Positions 51,722-59,642 of a stretch of 64,000 bases of DNA are shown one piece after another (positions within the stretch are counted from its first letter, which is position 1; each line of letters begins with the position of its first letter). The DNA comes from Marispirochaeta sp963667435 (GTDB taxonomy: Bacteria; Spirochaetota; Spirochaetia; JC444; Marispirochaetaceae), in NCBI GenBank assembly GCA_963667435.1, contig OY763414.1, positions 1,240,001 to 1,304,000 on the forward strand, read 5' to 3'. The notes under the pieces are model-generated. The model made no database searches and had not been told where the DNA came from. It was given only the letters and a program-made list of their open reading frames with translations. A program made the translations under genes and the position numbers.

Positions 51722-52633
51722 ATGAATGAAAAATCATTATCGCCCGTAGAAGTTGCCGCCGAACTGGGAATAGCAAAAAACACAGTGTACGAACTAATTA
51801 AACGGGGTGAAATTTCCTCCTATAAAATCGGACGGAAAATACGGGTTCGCTATAGTGAAATAGAACGGCTTCGGGGTGAACACACTGCCCGGAATACAGC
51901 CGTAGCGGATCGAAAGCTGCCGGGAAAACCCGAAGGGGCATGTATTATCTGCGGACAGGACACTGTCCTGGACATTCTTGCGGGCATGCTGGAGAATCAT
52001 CCAAATGGAACCCGGACCTTCAGAAGCCATCAGGGAAGTTACAATGGACTCTACTCTCTGTATAGAGGTGAAGTTGATACCGCAAGCTGCCACCTTTGGG
52101 ATGGTGACAGCAACAGCTATAATCTTTCATATATAAAAAGAATGATACCGGGGATACCAGTCATGGTTATTCACCTGGTACAAAGAATGCAGGGCTTTTA
52201 TGTACCAAAAGGAAATCCAAAGAATATCAGCACCTGGAATGATCTGTTGCGCCGGGATGTGAGAATTGTCAATCGGGAAAAAAGTTCCGGCACCCGGGTG
52301 CTGTTAGATGAACACCTAAGACTTATGGGAACCACCGGCAACTCCGTACACGGCTACAACAGTGAAGAGAATTCACACCTCGCGATTGTCAGTGCAGTAG
52401 CCCGGGGCGATGCAGATACAGGCCTTGGAAACGAAAAGACGGCGCTGCAGGCCTCAGAAGTAGATTTTATTCCTCTGCAGCAGGAGAGTTATGATCTGGT
52501 CATGCTTCGTGATACAGCGGAGAAGCCGGTATATTCTGCGCTCATTGAAATTATTCAATCCAATGCCTTCCGGCATGCAGTAGAAGGACTGGGTGGCTAC
52601 GATACGGAGAATACCGGAACTATACTCTCCTGA
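51722..52633 (+). CDS. HTH regulator fused to a periplasmic-binding-like (molybdate-type) domain
   Basis: A 303-residue cytoplasmic one-component regulator. An excisionase/MerR-type HTH (about 5-52: LSPVEVAAELGIAKNTVYELIKRGEISSYKIGRKIRVRYSEIE) is followed by a type II binding-protein-like domain (about 78-300: DTVLDILAGMLEN, SHQGSYNGLYSLYRGEVDTASCHLWD, RDVRIVNREKSSGTRVLLDEHL, AVARGDADTGLGNEKTA), the COG1910 arrangement. It probably senses cytoplasmic molybdate or tungstate and controls modABC, which lies 56 nt upstream on the same strand. It takes the place of ModE, which is absent here. Confidence 0.8.
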   Translation: MNEKSLSPVEVAAELGIAKNTVYELIKRGEISSYKIGRKIRVRYSEIERLRGEHTARNTAVADRKLPGKPEGACIICGQDTVLDILAGMLENHPNGTRTFRSHQGSYNGLYSLYRGEVDTASCHLWDGDSNSYNLSYIKRMIPGIPVMVIHLVQRMQGFYVPKGNPKNISTWNDLLRRDVRIVNREKSSGTRVLLDEHLRLMGTTGNSVHGYNSEENSHLAIVSAVARGDADTGLGNEKTALQASEVDFIPLQQESYDLVMLRDTAEKPVYSALIEIIQSNAFRHAVEGLGGYDTENTGTILS

Positions 52634-52640
52634 GCTTAAG

Positions 52641-52674
52641 TTGACAGCAGTTGTCCTATGTATTATAAGTAACC
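52641..52674 (+). promoter_or_regulatory. Promoter of the GntR gene with a motif shared with the transketolase promoter
   Basis: TTGACA (52641-52646), 17-nt spacer, TATAAG (52664-52669). The start codon ATG 52676 is 6 nt after the -10, with an in-frame TAA at 52670-52672, so the mRNA should be leaderless. The segment TGTATTATAAGTAACC (52659-52674) recurs before the transketolase genes (53431-53446) with 14 of 16 matches, a candidate autoregulatory operator. Confidence 0.65.
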
Positions 52675-52675
52675 G

Positions 52676-53380
52676 ATGAAACGTCTCGGAAAGATTGATA
52701 CCGCCCAGATAAAGAATCAGGTTTATGAAAAAATCAAATCAATGATTGTTCAGGGAACCTGGGAGCCCGGGGACAAGCTTCCGTCCGAAAGTCAGCTCTG
52801 CGATCAGCTTGGAGTAAGTCGTGTATCAGTACGCTCCGCGCTGCAGTCGCTGGAAGCACAGGGTTATATTGAAATACGACGCGGTGAAGGCAGTTTTGTA
52901 AAGCACTTCAGCCTGTCCGATCAGCTGGATCTTCTTGTCCCCATTTTTGCATTGGATAAAAAAGATATCCTTGATGTACTCCGGTACCGGATGGTTACAG
53001 AACCAAGTCTTATGCCTTATGTTATTGAAAATGCCACAGAGCAAGATATAACCGGATTGGAAGAAACCTTTCGCAAAATGGAAGATTCCCGGGATAATAT
53101 GCGTAAACATGCACAGCTGGATGAGCAGTTTCACTACAAACTCACTGAAATTGTGAACAACAATGTGCTCTCAAAGATATACCGCGCCCTTTTCGAAATT
53201 TTCAACTCCGCCTGGAATGAGATCTGCACCATCCTGGGGCCTGATGCCGGAATGGAGTATCATGCAAAACTTCTTGAGGCAATTAAAAACCGCGACAAAG
53301 ACCTGGCCGAGGCGGTTATGCGGGAACACGTTGTAACAACCTACCAGAAGATTGAAAACCATTACAGCGGACAGGAATAG
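52676..53380 (+). CDS. FadR-type GntR transcriptional regulator
   Basis: A 234-residue regulator. GntR winged helix (about 12-78): VYEKIKSMIVQGTWEPGDKLPSESQLCDQLGVSRVSVRSALQSLEAQGYIEIRRGEGSFV. An FCD effector domain (about 98-230) has the expected His positions (LDEQFHYKLTEI, EYHAKLLEAIKNRD, VMREHVVTTYQKI). There is no ribosome binding site and an in-frame stop lies just before ATG, so translation probably starts on a leaderless mRNA. It sits 124 nt before the split transketolase, whose promoter carries the same candidate operator, so it probably regulates them. Confidence 0.85.
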   Translation: MKRLGKIDTAQIKNQVYEKIKSMIVQGTWEPGDKLPSESQLCDQLGVSRVSVRSALQSLEAQGYIEIRRGEGSFVKHFSLSDQLDLLVPIFALDKKDILDVLRYRMVTEPSLMPYVIENATEQDITGLEETFRKMEDSRDNMRKHAQLDEQFHYKLTEIVNNNVLSKIYRALFEIFNSAWNEICTILGPDAGMEYHAKLLEAIKNRDKDLAEAVMREHVVTTYQKIENHYSGQE

Positions 53381-53410
53381 AACTTTATTCTGTTGATTCA
53401 AACTTTTCTG

Positions 53411-53446
53411 TTGACAAAACCCATATATGTTGTATGATAAGTTACC
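53411..53446 (+). promoter_or_regulatory. Transketolase promoter with GntR-type operator
   Basis: TTGACA (53411-53416), 16-nt spacer, TATGAT (53433-53438). TGTATGATAAGTTACC (53431-53446) matches the motif in the gntR promoter at 14 of 16 positions and covers the -10. A related ATGTTGTAT recurs downstream (about 53469-53477). Confidence 0.6.
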
Positions 53447-53504
53447 ACCGGGCGGAAGGGTCCGGTAATGTTGTATTATATGCTACATCTTAGGAGGCAA
53501 AGCT

Positions 53505-54341
53505 ATGGCAGATCAGGCTACTATTAAAAGCCTGGAGCAGAAAGCAGTTGACATGCGCCTTGACCTGATGGAAATGCTTGAACCCGGTAAAGTAGGACAC
53601 CTGGGTGGAAGCAGTTCGGCCATGGACATAGTTGCTGCACTCTACTTCTACAAAATGAACTATTCTCTTGAAAAGAAAAATTCTCCGGACAGGGACTTCT
53701 TCCTGATGTCCAAAGGACACTCTGTACCCGCCCAGTATGCGGCACTTGCAGAAATGAATTTCTTCAGCAAGGAAGAGTTCCACAAAATGAAAACCCTTGG
53801 CGGAATGCTGCAGGGCCATCCGGATATGAAAACCCCCGGCATTGAAGCGGTAACCGGATCTCTCGGCCAGGGACTTTCTCTGGGTGCAGGAATCGCCTAT
53901 GCAACCAAACGCATGAATAAAGCCGGCAATCAGGTGTATGTTATGTGCGGAGATGGTGAAATGGCAGAGGGTCAGCTCTGGGAAGCAGCTTCTTTTGCTG
54001 CAACCTACAAGCTTTCCAACCTCACCATGATCCTGGACCAGAACAACCTCCAGGCCTGCGGTACCTGCGAAGAGATTATGAACATTCCCGAGCTGGCAGC
54101 AAAATGGGCAGCCTTCGGATGGGAAGTAATTGAGATCGACGGTCACAATATGGCAGAAATAATTGAAGCCCTGGATAAATCCACCGGCGATAAACCCAAG
54201 GCAATTGTAGCTCATACTGTAAAAGGCAAGGGATTCCCCTTCGCTGAAAATGTTGTCGGTTTCCACAACGGTTCCATGACAAAAGAACAGTTTGAAGAGG
54301 GAAAGAAAGCACTTCTATCACAGAAGGAGGCGTTGAAATAA
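53505..54341 (+). CDS. tktA: Transketolase, N-terminal (TPP-binding) subunit
   Basis: A 278-residue subunit of a split transketolase. The TPP/Mg motif is GDGEMAEGQLWEAASFAATYKLSNLTMILDQNN (about 148-180), with KVGHLGGSSSAMDIVAALYF near the N-terminus and GHPDMKTPGIEAVTGSLGQGLSLGAGIA. The length matches split archaeal/Clostridium-type N-subunits. An AGGAGG site precedes the ATG, and the stop overlaps the next gene's ATG by one base (TAATG). The pair transfers two-carbon ketol units in the pentose phosphate pathway; the genes beside it suggest use in carbohydrate catabolism. Confidence 0.92.
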   Translation: MADQATIKSLEQKAVDMRLDLMEMLEPGKVGHLGGSSSAMDIVAALYFYKMNYSLEKKNSPDRDFFLMSKGHSVPAQYAALAEMNFFSKEEFHKMKTLGGMLQGHPDMKTPGIEAVTGSLGQGLSLGAGIAYATKRMNKAGNQVYVMCGDGEMAEGQLWEAASFAATYKLSNLTMILDQNNLQACGTCEEIMNIPELAAKWAAFGWEVIEIDGHNMAEIIEALDKSTGDKPKAIVAHTVKGKGFPFAENVVGFHNGSMTKEQFEEGKKALLSQKEALK

Positions 54342-55270
54342 TGGCTGAAATGGCAAGTTTACGTCAGGCCTACGGACAGGCACTGATCAGAATCGGTAAA
54401 GATAATCCCAAGATTGTTGCACTTGATGCCGACCTTGGAAAATCAACTTTCTCCCGGTCCATTATGGACCTTGGTGATGAGCGCTTTGTCGAAGTTGGAA
54501 TTGCAGAACAGAACATGGCGGCAGTTTCTGCCGGTATGTCTATTGCTGGTAAGATTCCGTTCTTCAGCTCCTTTGCAGTATTCTCCACCGGACGGGCTTA
54601 TGACCAGATCAGAAGTTCCATCTGTATTCCCAAATTCAATGTGAATATCTGCGGTTCAAGCTGTGGCCTCAGTGACTACGGCGATGGAAAAACCCACCAG
54701 TCTATTGATGATATTGCAATTATGCAGGTGCTCCCCAACATGGTTGTTCTTGCTCCCGTGGATGCGAATCAGGTAGACGGTATGGTTGAGGCCATGTCCA
54801 AGTACGACGGCCCCTGCTATATCCGTATTCCCCGGAACGACCTTCCTGTAATTACAGAAAAGAAGCCTTATACCATCGGTCAGGTTGATGAGCTGAAAGA
54901 AGGCTCTGATGTGGTGATTTTCTCCTGCAGCGGTGCAGTTCACACTTCACTGGAAGCTGCTGAGAAACTGAGCGCCAAGGGTGTAAGTGCCGGCGTTGTA
55001 AGCCTGGGAACTATCAAACCCTTCCCCACTGAAAAAGCAATGGAGATTGCAGGAAAAGCAAAGGCTGTTCTTATCGTGGAAGAGCACAATGTTATCGGTG
55101 GACTTGGAAGTGCAGTAAAAAGCGCTCTGGCAGGCATGCCCCTGAAGTTCGGCCACATGGGAATGCAGGACTCATTCGGCCAGTCTGCAGAAAGCTATGA
55201 AAAACTGCTCGAATACTACCATCTTACCGCTGACGACATTGCCGCAAAGGCAGAAGAGCTCAGCAAATAA
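54341..55270 (+). CDS. tktB: Transketolase, C-terminal subunit
   Basis: A 309-residue pyrimidine-binding and C-terminal subunit. It has LDADLGKSTFS, the catalytic-region EVGIAEQNMAAVSAGMSIAGKIPFFSSFAVFSTGRAYDQIRSSI, GLSDYGDGKTHQSIDDIAIMQVLPNMVV and a transketolase C domain (DVVIFSCSGAVHTSLEAAEKL...VIGGLGSAVKSAL). It completes the enzyme with the N-subunit gene, to which it is translationally coupled, and is followed by a strong terminator. Confidence 0.92.
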   Translation: MAEMASLRQAYGQALIRIGKDNPKIVALDADLGKSTFSRSIMDLGDERFVEVGIAEQNMAAVSAGMSIAGKIPFFSSFAVFSTGRAYDQIRSSICIPKFNVNICGSSCGLSDYGDGKTHQSIDDIAIMQVLPNMVVLAPVDANQVDGMVEAMSKYDGPCYIRIPRNDLPVITEKKPYTIGQVDELKEGSDVVIFSCSGAVHTSLEAAEKLSAKGVSAGVVSLGTIKPFPTEKAMEIAGKAKAVLIVEEHNVIGGLGSAVKSALAGMPLKFGHMGMQDSFGQSAESYEKLLEYYHLTADDIAAKAEELSK

Positions 55271-55301
55271 AAACGTTCCCTTTACTGGTAACTATGCTTT
55301 T

Positions 55302-55338
55302 AAGGCTGTCCCGGAGAAATCTGCGGACAGCCTTTTTT
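55302..55338. terminator. Intrinsic terminator between transketolase and the sigma-54 activator
   Basis: AAGGCTGTCC (55302-55311) and GGACAGCCTT (55325-55334) form a 10-bp stem, followed by TTTT. It can act for the plus-strand transketolase genes; A-runs on the other side make it possibly bidirectional. The same left arm recurs at 62723-62732. Confidence 0.85.
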
Positions 55339-57220
55339 ATCCCTGAATTTTCAGTTTCTTCCGCAGAGTCGCTCTATCGATACCAAGCTGCCGGGCGGTG
55401 AGTGAGACATTTCCATTGTTGCGTTCAAACTCTTTAAGGATTATCTCAGCTTCAATCTCTTTCAACGTACGACCGGAAGCAGCATCCGGCTTGTCATCAG
55501 AGAAACGTGACAGCTTTACCTCTTCAATAAGATCCTCCATGATCTCATTCCGGTCATCCCGGCTCACTGAAAGAAGTATACTTACTTTTTCTGCAAAATT
55601 CCTCAACTGCCGTACGTTTCCCGGCCAGGAACTACGGAGAACAGCCTCAACCAGCCTTTCAGGCAGAACTGTTTCAGGGGCGGAATATTTTTCCTGAAAC
55701 TCCCGCAGGAACAGACTGAAAAGGGGAACAATATCCTCAGGCCGGTCCCGCAGAGGAGGAATCTCAATATCGAGGATTTTAAGGCGATAGTATAAATCCC
55801 GGCGGAACCTGCCTTCCTCCGCCTCTGAATAGAGATCCTTATTGGTAGCAGCAATAACCCTGACATCTATACTGAAGATGCGATCGTCTCCGATCCGCAT
55901 AACCTGCTTCTCCTGCAGAACCCGCAGAAGTCTCGCCTGAACATTCATACTCATATCATTCACTTCATCCAGGAAGATAGTCCCTTCATGGGCCATCTCA
56001 AACAGCCCGGGCTTACCTCCTTTACGGGCTCCGGTGAAAGCACCTTCGGCATATCCAAACAGTTCAGACTCAAGCAGGGTATCCGGGAGAGCCGCACAAT
56101 TTACCGCAACAAAGGGGCCGGATCTTCTGGTAGACGCATTATGTATACTCTGGGCGAAAATTTCCTTACCTGCACCGGTCTCCCCAAGTAGCAGGATAGT
56201 TGAATCCGCCTGGCTGTAACGCCTGGCCTTCTCAATAGTTTTTTTGAATCCCGGGTTTCTCGCGACAATGTTGTCAAAAGAATACCGGGTAACAAGGCCG
56301 CGGCTTGTAAGCTGCCTCCGGATTAATCCTTCCAGATTCTGGATATAACCGGTACTCTGAATGTAGACAAGGGTGGCCGTATGAGCATGATCAGCGGTAA
56401 TTGGAAAAACCTCAACAATGTAGTCGGTCTCATCAATATTTATAATTTCACTGTTTTTTCTGCTCCCAACCACACGGTGCAGAAACTCAGGAAGTTCCCC
56501 GGAGTCAATCCTGCTGCCCAGAACCCGATACCGGCTTATGCCAAGAATCTTTTCAGCCCTGGTATTTATAAGCTCAACACTGTTTTCATTATTAAGGTAG
56601 ATCATCCCCTTATCTGAATGCTCCATAATGGAGTTCAGCCGTTTATTCTTGATTATTTCCTCGTTCATGTGCTGGTAAAACTGAACAGCAGCTTCAACAG
56701 CACTGCTGACTGCCTCCGGGCCGGAACGTACCAGCTCGCCGTCCAACTGCATATCCCGTGCGGTATTGACTGAAATGGTATCACCCACCACCAGATCCGC
56801 ACCCCACTTCCGTATCCGCTCGAATACATCAAAAAGCTTTTCCTGGGCAGTCAGATTGAAATAGCCGAACTGCACCCCCAGGATTTCTGCAATGGAGCGG
56901 GCGCCGCTGACGACATTCTCATATCCCACAACTGCAATATTCTGACCCCTTCCTGCGTAGGGATACAAAGCACGGAGAAGATCAAAGCTGGTTACATCTA
57001 TTTCAAAAACAGGAACGGAAAGATTCTGACGCAGAAGAGAAGCGGTTCCTCCCCGGCTTACTACAATATCAATATTGTTCCTCATTATTTCGCCGTGGGC
57101 AACCCTCAAACCAGTCTCGAGATCTCCATGCACCACACGGATATTATAAGGCGAATCGGCCAGAGTTTCCGAAGCTGTCTTTACAAGGTCTAGGTATGGT
57201 GCAATAAGGAGGATATTCAC
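55337..57220 (-). CDS. PrpR-type sigma-54-dependent transcriptional activator
   Basis: A 627-residue activator. PrpR_N sensor (about 1-185: VSRGGTASLLRQNLSVPVFEIDVTSFDLLRAL, GARSIAEILGVQFGYF); PAS-like domain (about 195-290: IMEHSDKGMIYLNNENSVELINTRAEKILG); AAA+ sigma-54-interaction domain (about 318-545) with Walker A GETGAGKE (346-353), GAFTGA (393-398) and IFLDEVNDMS; Fis-type HTH at the C-terminus (AEIILKEFERNNGNVSLTARQLGIDRATLRKKLK). It overlaps the upstream LacI-type gene by 4 nt. No -24/-12 (TGGCAC-n5-TTGC) site was seen in the neighbouring intergenic regions, so its target may lie elsewhere. The family usually senses a small organic acid or sugar acid. Confidence 0.88.
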   Translation of the reverse strand: MNILLIAPYLDLVKTASETLADSPYNIRVVHGDLETGLRVAHGEIMRNNIDIVVSRGGTASLLRQNLSVPVFEIDVTSFDLLRALYPYAGRGQNIAVVGYENVVSGARSIAEILGVQFGYFNLTAQEKLFDVFERIRKWGADLVVGDTISVNTARDMQLDGELVRSGPEAVSSAVEAAVQFYQHMNEEIIKNKRLNSIMEHSDKGMIYLNNENSVELINTRAEKILGISRYRVLGSRIDSGELPEFLHRVVGSRKNSEIINIDETDYIVEVFPITADHAHTATLVYIQSTGYIQNLEGLIRRQLTSRGLVTRYSFDNIVARNPGFKKTIEKARRYSQADSTILLLGETGAGKEIFAQSIHNASTRRSGPFVAVNCAALPDTLLESELFGYAEGAFTGARKGGKPGLFEMAHEGTIFLDEVNDMSMNVQARLLRVLQEKQVMRIGDDRIFSIDVRVIAATNKDLYSEAEEGRFRRDLYYRLKILDIEIPPLRDRPEDIVPLFSLFLREFQEKYSAPETVLPERLVEAVLRSSWPGNVRQLRNFAEKVSILLSVSRDDRNEIMEDLIEEVKLSRFSDDKPDAASGRTLKEIEAEIILKEFERNNGNVSLTARQLGIDRATLRKKLKIQG

Positions 57221-58314
57221 AGAAGCCTCTTTACAGTGTTCACCTCACCAGTGGAGGCTCTTTTCACCAACACCGGCTCGTATTCAATACGGTACACATT
57301 CAACTCGGAAAAGGAATCAATTCCGAAACGAGTCTGCTTCGGTGCATCAAGCTTTTCAAGAAGAATATCAATGGCAACCTTACCCCGATGACTCAGGCTG
57401 TGATCTACCGTTGTAAGCCCCGGGGTGGAAATTGAAGAGAGAAATATATTATCAAAACCGCAAACCGAGATATCCTGCGGAACTTTTACTCCCCGCTGTT
57501 TGAGGGCGGTAATAATACCATAGGCGGTCATATCATTTACCCCGATCATGGCGGTTACATCCGGCTCTTTTTCCAGCAGATCAAGGGCAAGGTTATACCC
57601 GATTTCAGTCTCGTATATTCCACTGGAACGCTCATATTCATCATCAATATCAGGACTACTTATTATCAGACAGTCATCCTTTTTATTATTGCAGAGATGA
57701 CTTCTTATCCCCTCCAGACGCTGATTCCGTGTGAGAGTCATATTGCCAAAAGGTGTAGATATGTAGGCAATTTTCTGGTGCCCTAATTCCAGCAGATGCT
57801 CTGCAATCAGACTTCCGGCTTTATAGCTATTCAATCCAATAGTATCAACATTCAAAGAATCATCTCTTTCCCCTACCACAACCAGAGGAATCTCCTGGGC
57901 AATTCGCTCTACAAGAGTAGGATACCAGGGAGTAAAGGTATAAATGATTCCATCTACATTCTGTTCTGTAAGCAGCTGCAGATACTGCTTTTCGGTTTCA
58001 TGATTCCTGTGGGTATTGCATATATAGGTCCGATAGCCATTTGCTGCAGCCTGCTGTTCTATGGCCTGGGTCAGCAATGGATAATAAGGGTTCACCATAG
58101 TCGGGGTAAGAATTCCAATGACTTTTGTCCTGGGCCGGTCTGTTCTGGGCAAAGGAGCCTGGATACTGTAGTTAAGATCGCGGGCTGCATCCGTTACCCG
58201 TTTTACCGTATCTGCAGAGAAAGAGACATTATCCTTATTGTTAAGAATAAGTGAGACAGTTGATTGAGATACTCCTGCAAGTTTGGCTACATCTTTGGAT
58301 GTCGTCCTTTTCAT
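57217..58314 (-). CDS. LacI-family transcriptional regulator
   Basis: A 365-residue repressor. The start at 58314 (MKRTTSKDVAKLAGVSQSTVSLILNNKDNVS) is chosen over one 15 nt upstream for its ribosome spacing (GGGG) and the canonical LacI HTH it opens. A hinge helix and periplasmic-binding-like effector domain (about 65-340) follow: VIGILTPTMVNPYYPLLTQAIEQQA, NVDGIIYTF, DTIGLNSYKAGSLIAEHLLELGHQKIAYIS, PDVTAMIGVNDMTAYGIITALKQRGVKVPQDISVCGFDNI. It is divergent from the TctCBA/dehydrogenase operon, with palindromic operators between. It shares an operon with a PrpR-type activator, an unusual pairing. Confidence 0.88.
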   Translation of the reverse strand: MKRTTSKDVAKLAGVSQSTVSLILNNKDNVSFSADTVKRVTDAARDLNYSIQAPLPRTDRPRTKVIGILTPTMVNPYYPLLTQAIEQQAAANGYRTYICNTHRNHETEKQYLQLLTEQNVDGIIYTFTPWYPTLVERIAQEIPLVVVGERDDSLNVDTIGLNSYKAGSLIAEHLLELGHQKIAYISTPFGNMTLTRNQRLEGIRSHLCNNKKDDCLIISSPDIDDEYERSSGIYETEIGYNLALDLLEKEPDVTAMIGVNDMTAYGIITALKQRGVKVPQDISVCGFDNIFLSSISTPGLTTVDHSLSHRGKVAIDILLEKLDAPKQTRFGIDSFSELNVYRIEYEPVLVKRASTGEVNTVKRLL

Positions 58315-58389
58315 AACACCCCATCCCATCTGCTGAACGATTTCGTACAGGTATTTAACCTGATGATATCACAAACCCCCGGCTGTTAA

Positions 58390-58457
58390 TAGTATTAATA
58401 ATTTCTATTAATACTATTAATATTTTATTTGACTTATCGTTAATACTAATTTAGTAT
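58390..58457 (+). promoter_or_regulatory. LacI-type operators and promoter of the TctCBA operon
   Basis: TAGTATTAATA (58390-58400) and TATTAATACTA (58406-58416) are perfect 11-bp arms with a 5-nt spacer. A second site, the perfect palindrome ATACTAATTTAGTAT (58443-58457), overlaps the -10 TAGTAT (58452-58457) of a promoter whose -35 TTGACT (58429-58434) lies 17 nt upstream. The two sites share the ATACTA/TAGTAT half-site, so one regulator, probably the divergent LacI protein, could bind both and loop or block the promoter. Confidence 0.7.
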
Positions 58458-58539
58458 CATTAATATTATTAGCACAAAGGAAAAATCATGTGCCCAAGGC
58501 TTCAGTAATTGAAGCCAGATTAATCAGAGGAGGGTTTTA

Positions 58540-59568
58540 ATGAAAAACCTGCGTTTAGTAACTGTGTTACTGTTTATCTGCACGCTCTTCACCTTTGCCG
58601 AAGGACAGAAAGAGCAGTCAAATACCGGTTCCGGGGAGTGGAAACCTACCCGTCCGGTCACCATAGTCTGCTTCGTCGGTGCCGGCGGCGGAACCGATCT
58701 TGCCAGCCGTACGCTTGCAAAGGTTTTTGAAGACTATTTTGAAGTTCCTTTTCAGGTGGTAAACATGACCGGGGGATCCGGCGGCGTCGGTGCGAACCAT
58801 GTGCTGAACTCAAAAAGAGATGGGTACACAATACTTGGAGCCTCCGAGCCTCTCCATGGACTTACAGTTCTTGGAGCTCTTGATAAACCAACTGTAGATC
58901 TCTGGGATGCCATGATGCTGATTGGTAGTGAAGGTGCTGTTTCTGTACCCGCAGATTCTCCCTACCAGAGCTTTGATGAGTTGATAGCAGCAGCGAAAAC
59001 CAAACAAATAAAGGCTGGAGCGGCACAGGCAGCCAGTACCTGGAGTGCAAAACTGCACCAGGTGGAAGCTCTTACCGGTGTTAAGTTCAACCAGCTCCCC
59101 TACGAAGGCAGCCACCCATCTCAGGTTGCCGCAATGTCCGGTGAGATTGAAGTAGTAGTTACTTCCCTTTCAGAACAGGCAGACTATATCAAGGCAGGAA
59201 AGCTCCGCCCCCTGGCTGCCATAAGCAAGGTGGACGAAGAGGTTCCAGGATGGGGAACTGTTCCTTCAATTACTAAATGGTACCCCGGATATGCCGATAT
59301 GACACCTGCAATGCAGTGGCTTGGAATGGCGATCCCCCGTGACATGCCTGAAAATATTGCAGCTGCATACCACAAGGCTTTTGAGTACGCCACAACCAGC
59401 CCTGAGGTCAAGAAAGTTGCCTCCGATCTTGGCTACAAGATTTTCGGACTTCACGGAGCGGAAGCCGAACCGGTTCACCGCCAGCTGGATTCAATATACT
59501 CCTGGGTTCTTTATGATGCAGGTGCGGCAATGAAGTCACCTGAAGAGTTCGGAATTAAACGTCCGTAA
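58540..59568 (+). CDS. tctC: Tripartite tricarboxylate transporter binding protein
   Basis: A 342-residue periplasmic binding protein (TctC/BugT family). A signal peptide (about 1-21, FTFAEG) precedes RPVTIVCFVGAGGGTDLASRTLAKVFEDYF, VNMTGGSGGVGANHVLNSKRDGYTILGAS, KQIKAGAAQAASTWSAKL, EVVVTSLSEQADYIKAGKLRPLAAI and TPAMQWLGMAIPRDMPENI. GAGGAGGG precedes the ATG. It is the first gene of a four-gene operon with the two membrane components and a 2-hydroxyacid dehydrogenase. The ligand is probably an organic acid. Confidence 0.9.
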   Translation: MKNLRLVTVLLFICTLFTFAEGQKEQSNTGSGEWKPTRPVTIVCFVGAGGGTDLASRTLAKVFEDYFEVPFQVVNMTGGSGGVGANHVLNSKRDGYTILGASEPLHGLTVLGALDKPTVDLWDAMMLIGSEGAVSVPADSPYQSFDELIAAAKTKQIKAGAAQAASTWSAKLHQVEALTGVKFNQLPYEGSHPSQVAAMSGEIEVVVTSLSEQADYIKAGKLRPLAAISKVDEEVPGWGTVPSITKWYPGYADMTPAMQWLGMAIPRDMPENIAAAYHKAFEYATTSPEVKKVASDLGYKIFGLHGAEAEPVHRQLDSIYSWVLYDAGAAMKSPEEFGIKRP

Positions 59569-59642
59569 TTTATATCTAATCCTTCTTTCCCGGGCAGTTC
59601 CTAAAGCTGCCCGGGATCTCTCTGCATTATGGATGGAAGACT

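Noticed and set aside
53490..54266. 258-residue frame antisense to the transketolase N-subunit
   Set aside because: It is a mirror of a strongly conserved gene; its composition (many Cys, His and Phe) is typical of a shadow frame and no start signal is present.
55285..58540. Sigma-54 (-24/-12) promoter for the PrpR-type activator
   Set aside because: Reading the intergenic regions at 53381-53504 and 58315-58539 showed no TGGCA-n6-TTGC-type sequence; both promoters look like the main sigma factor type.
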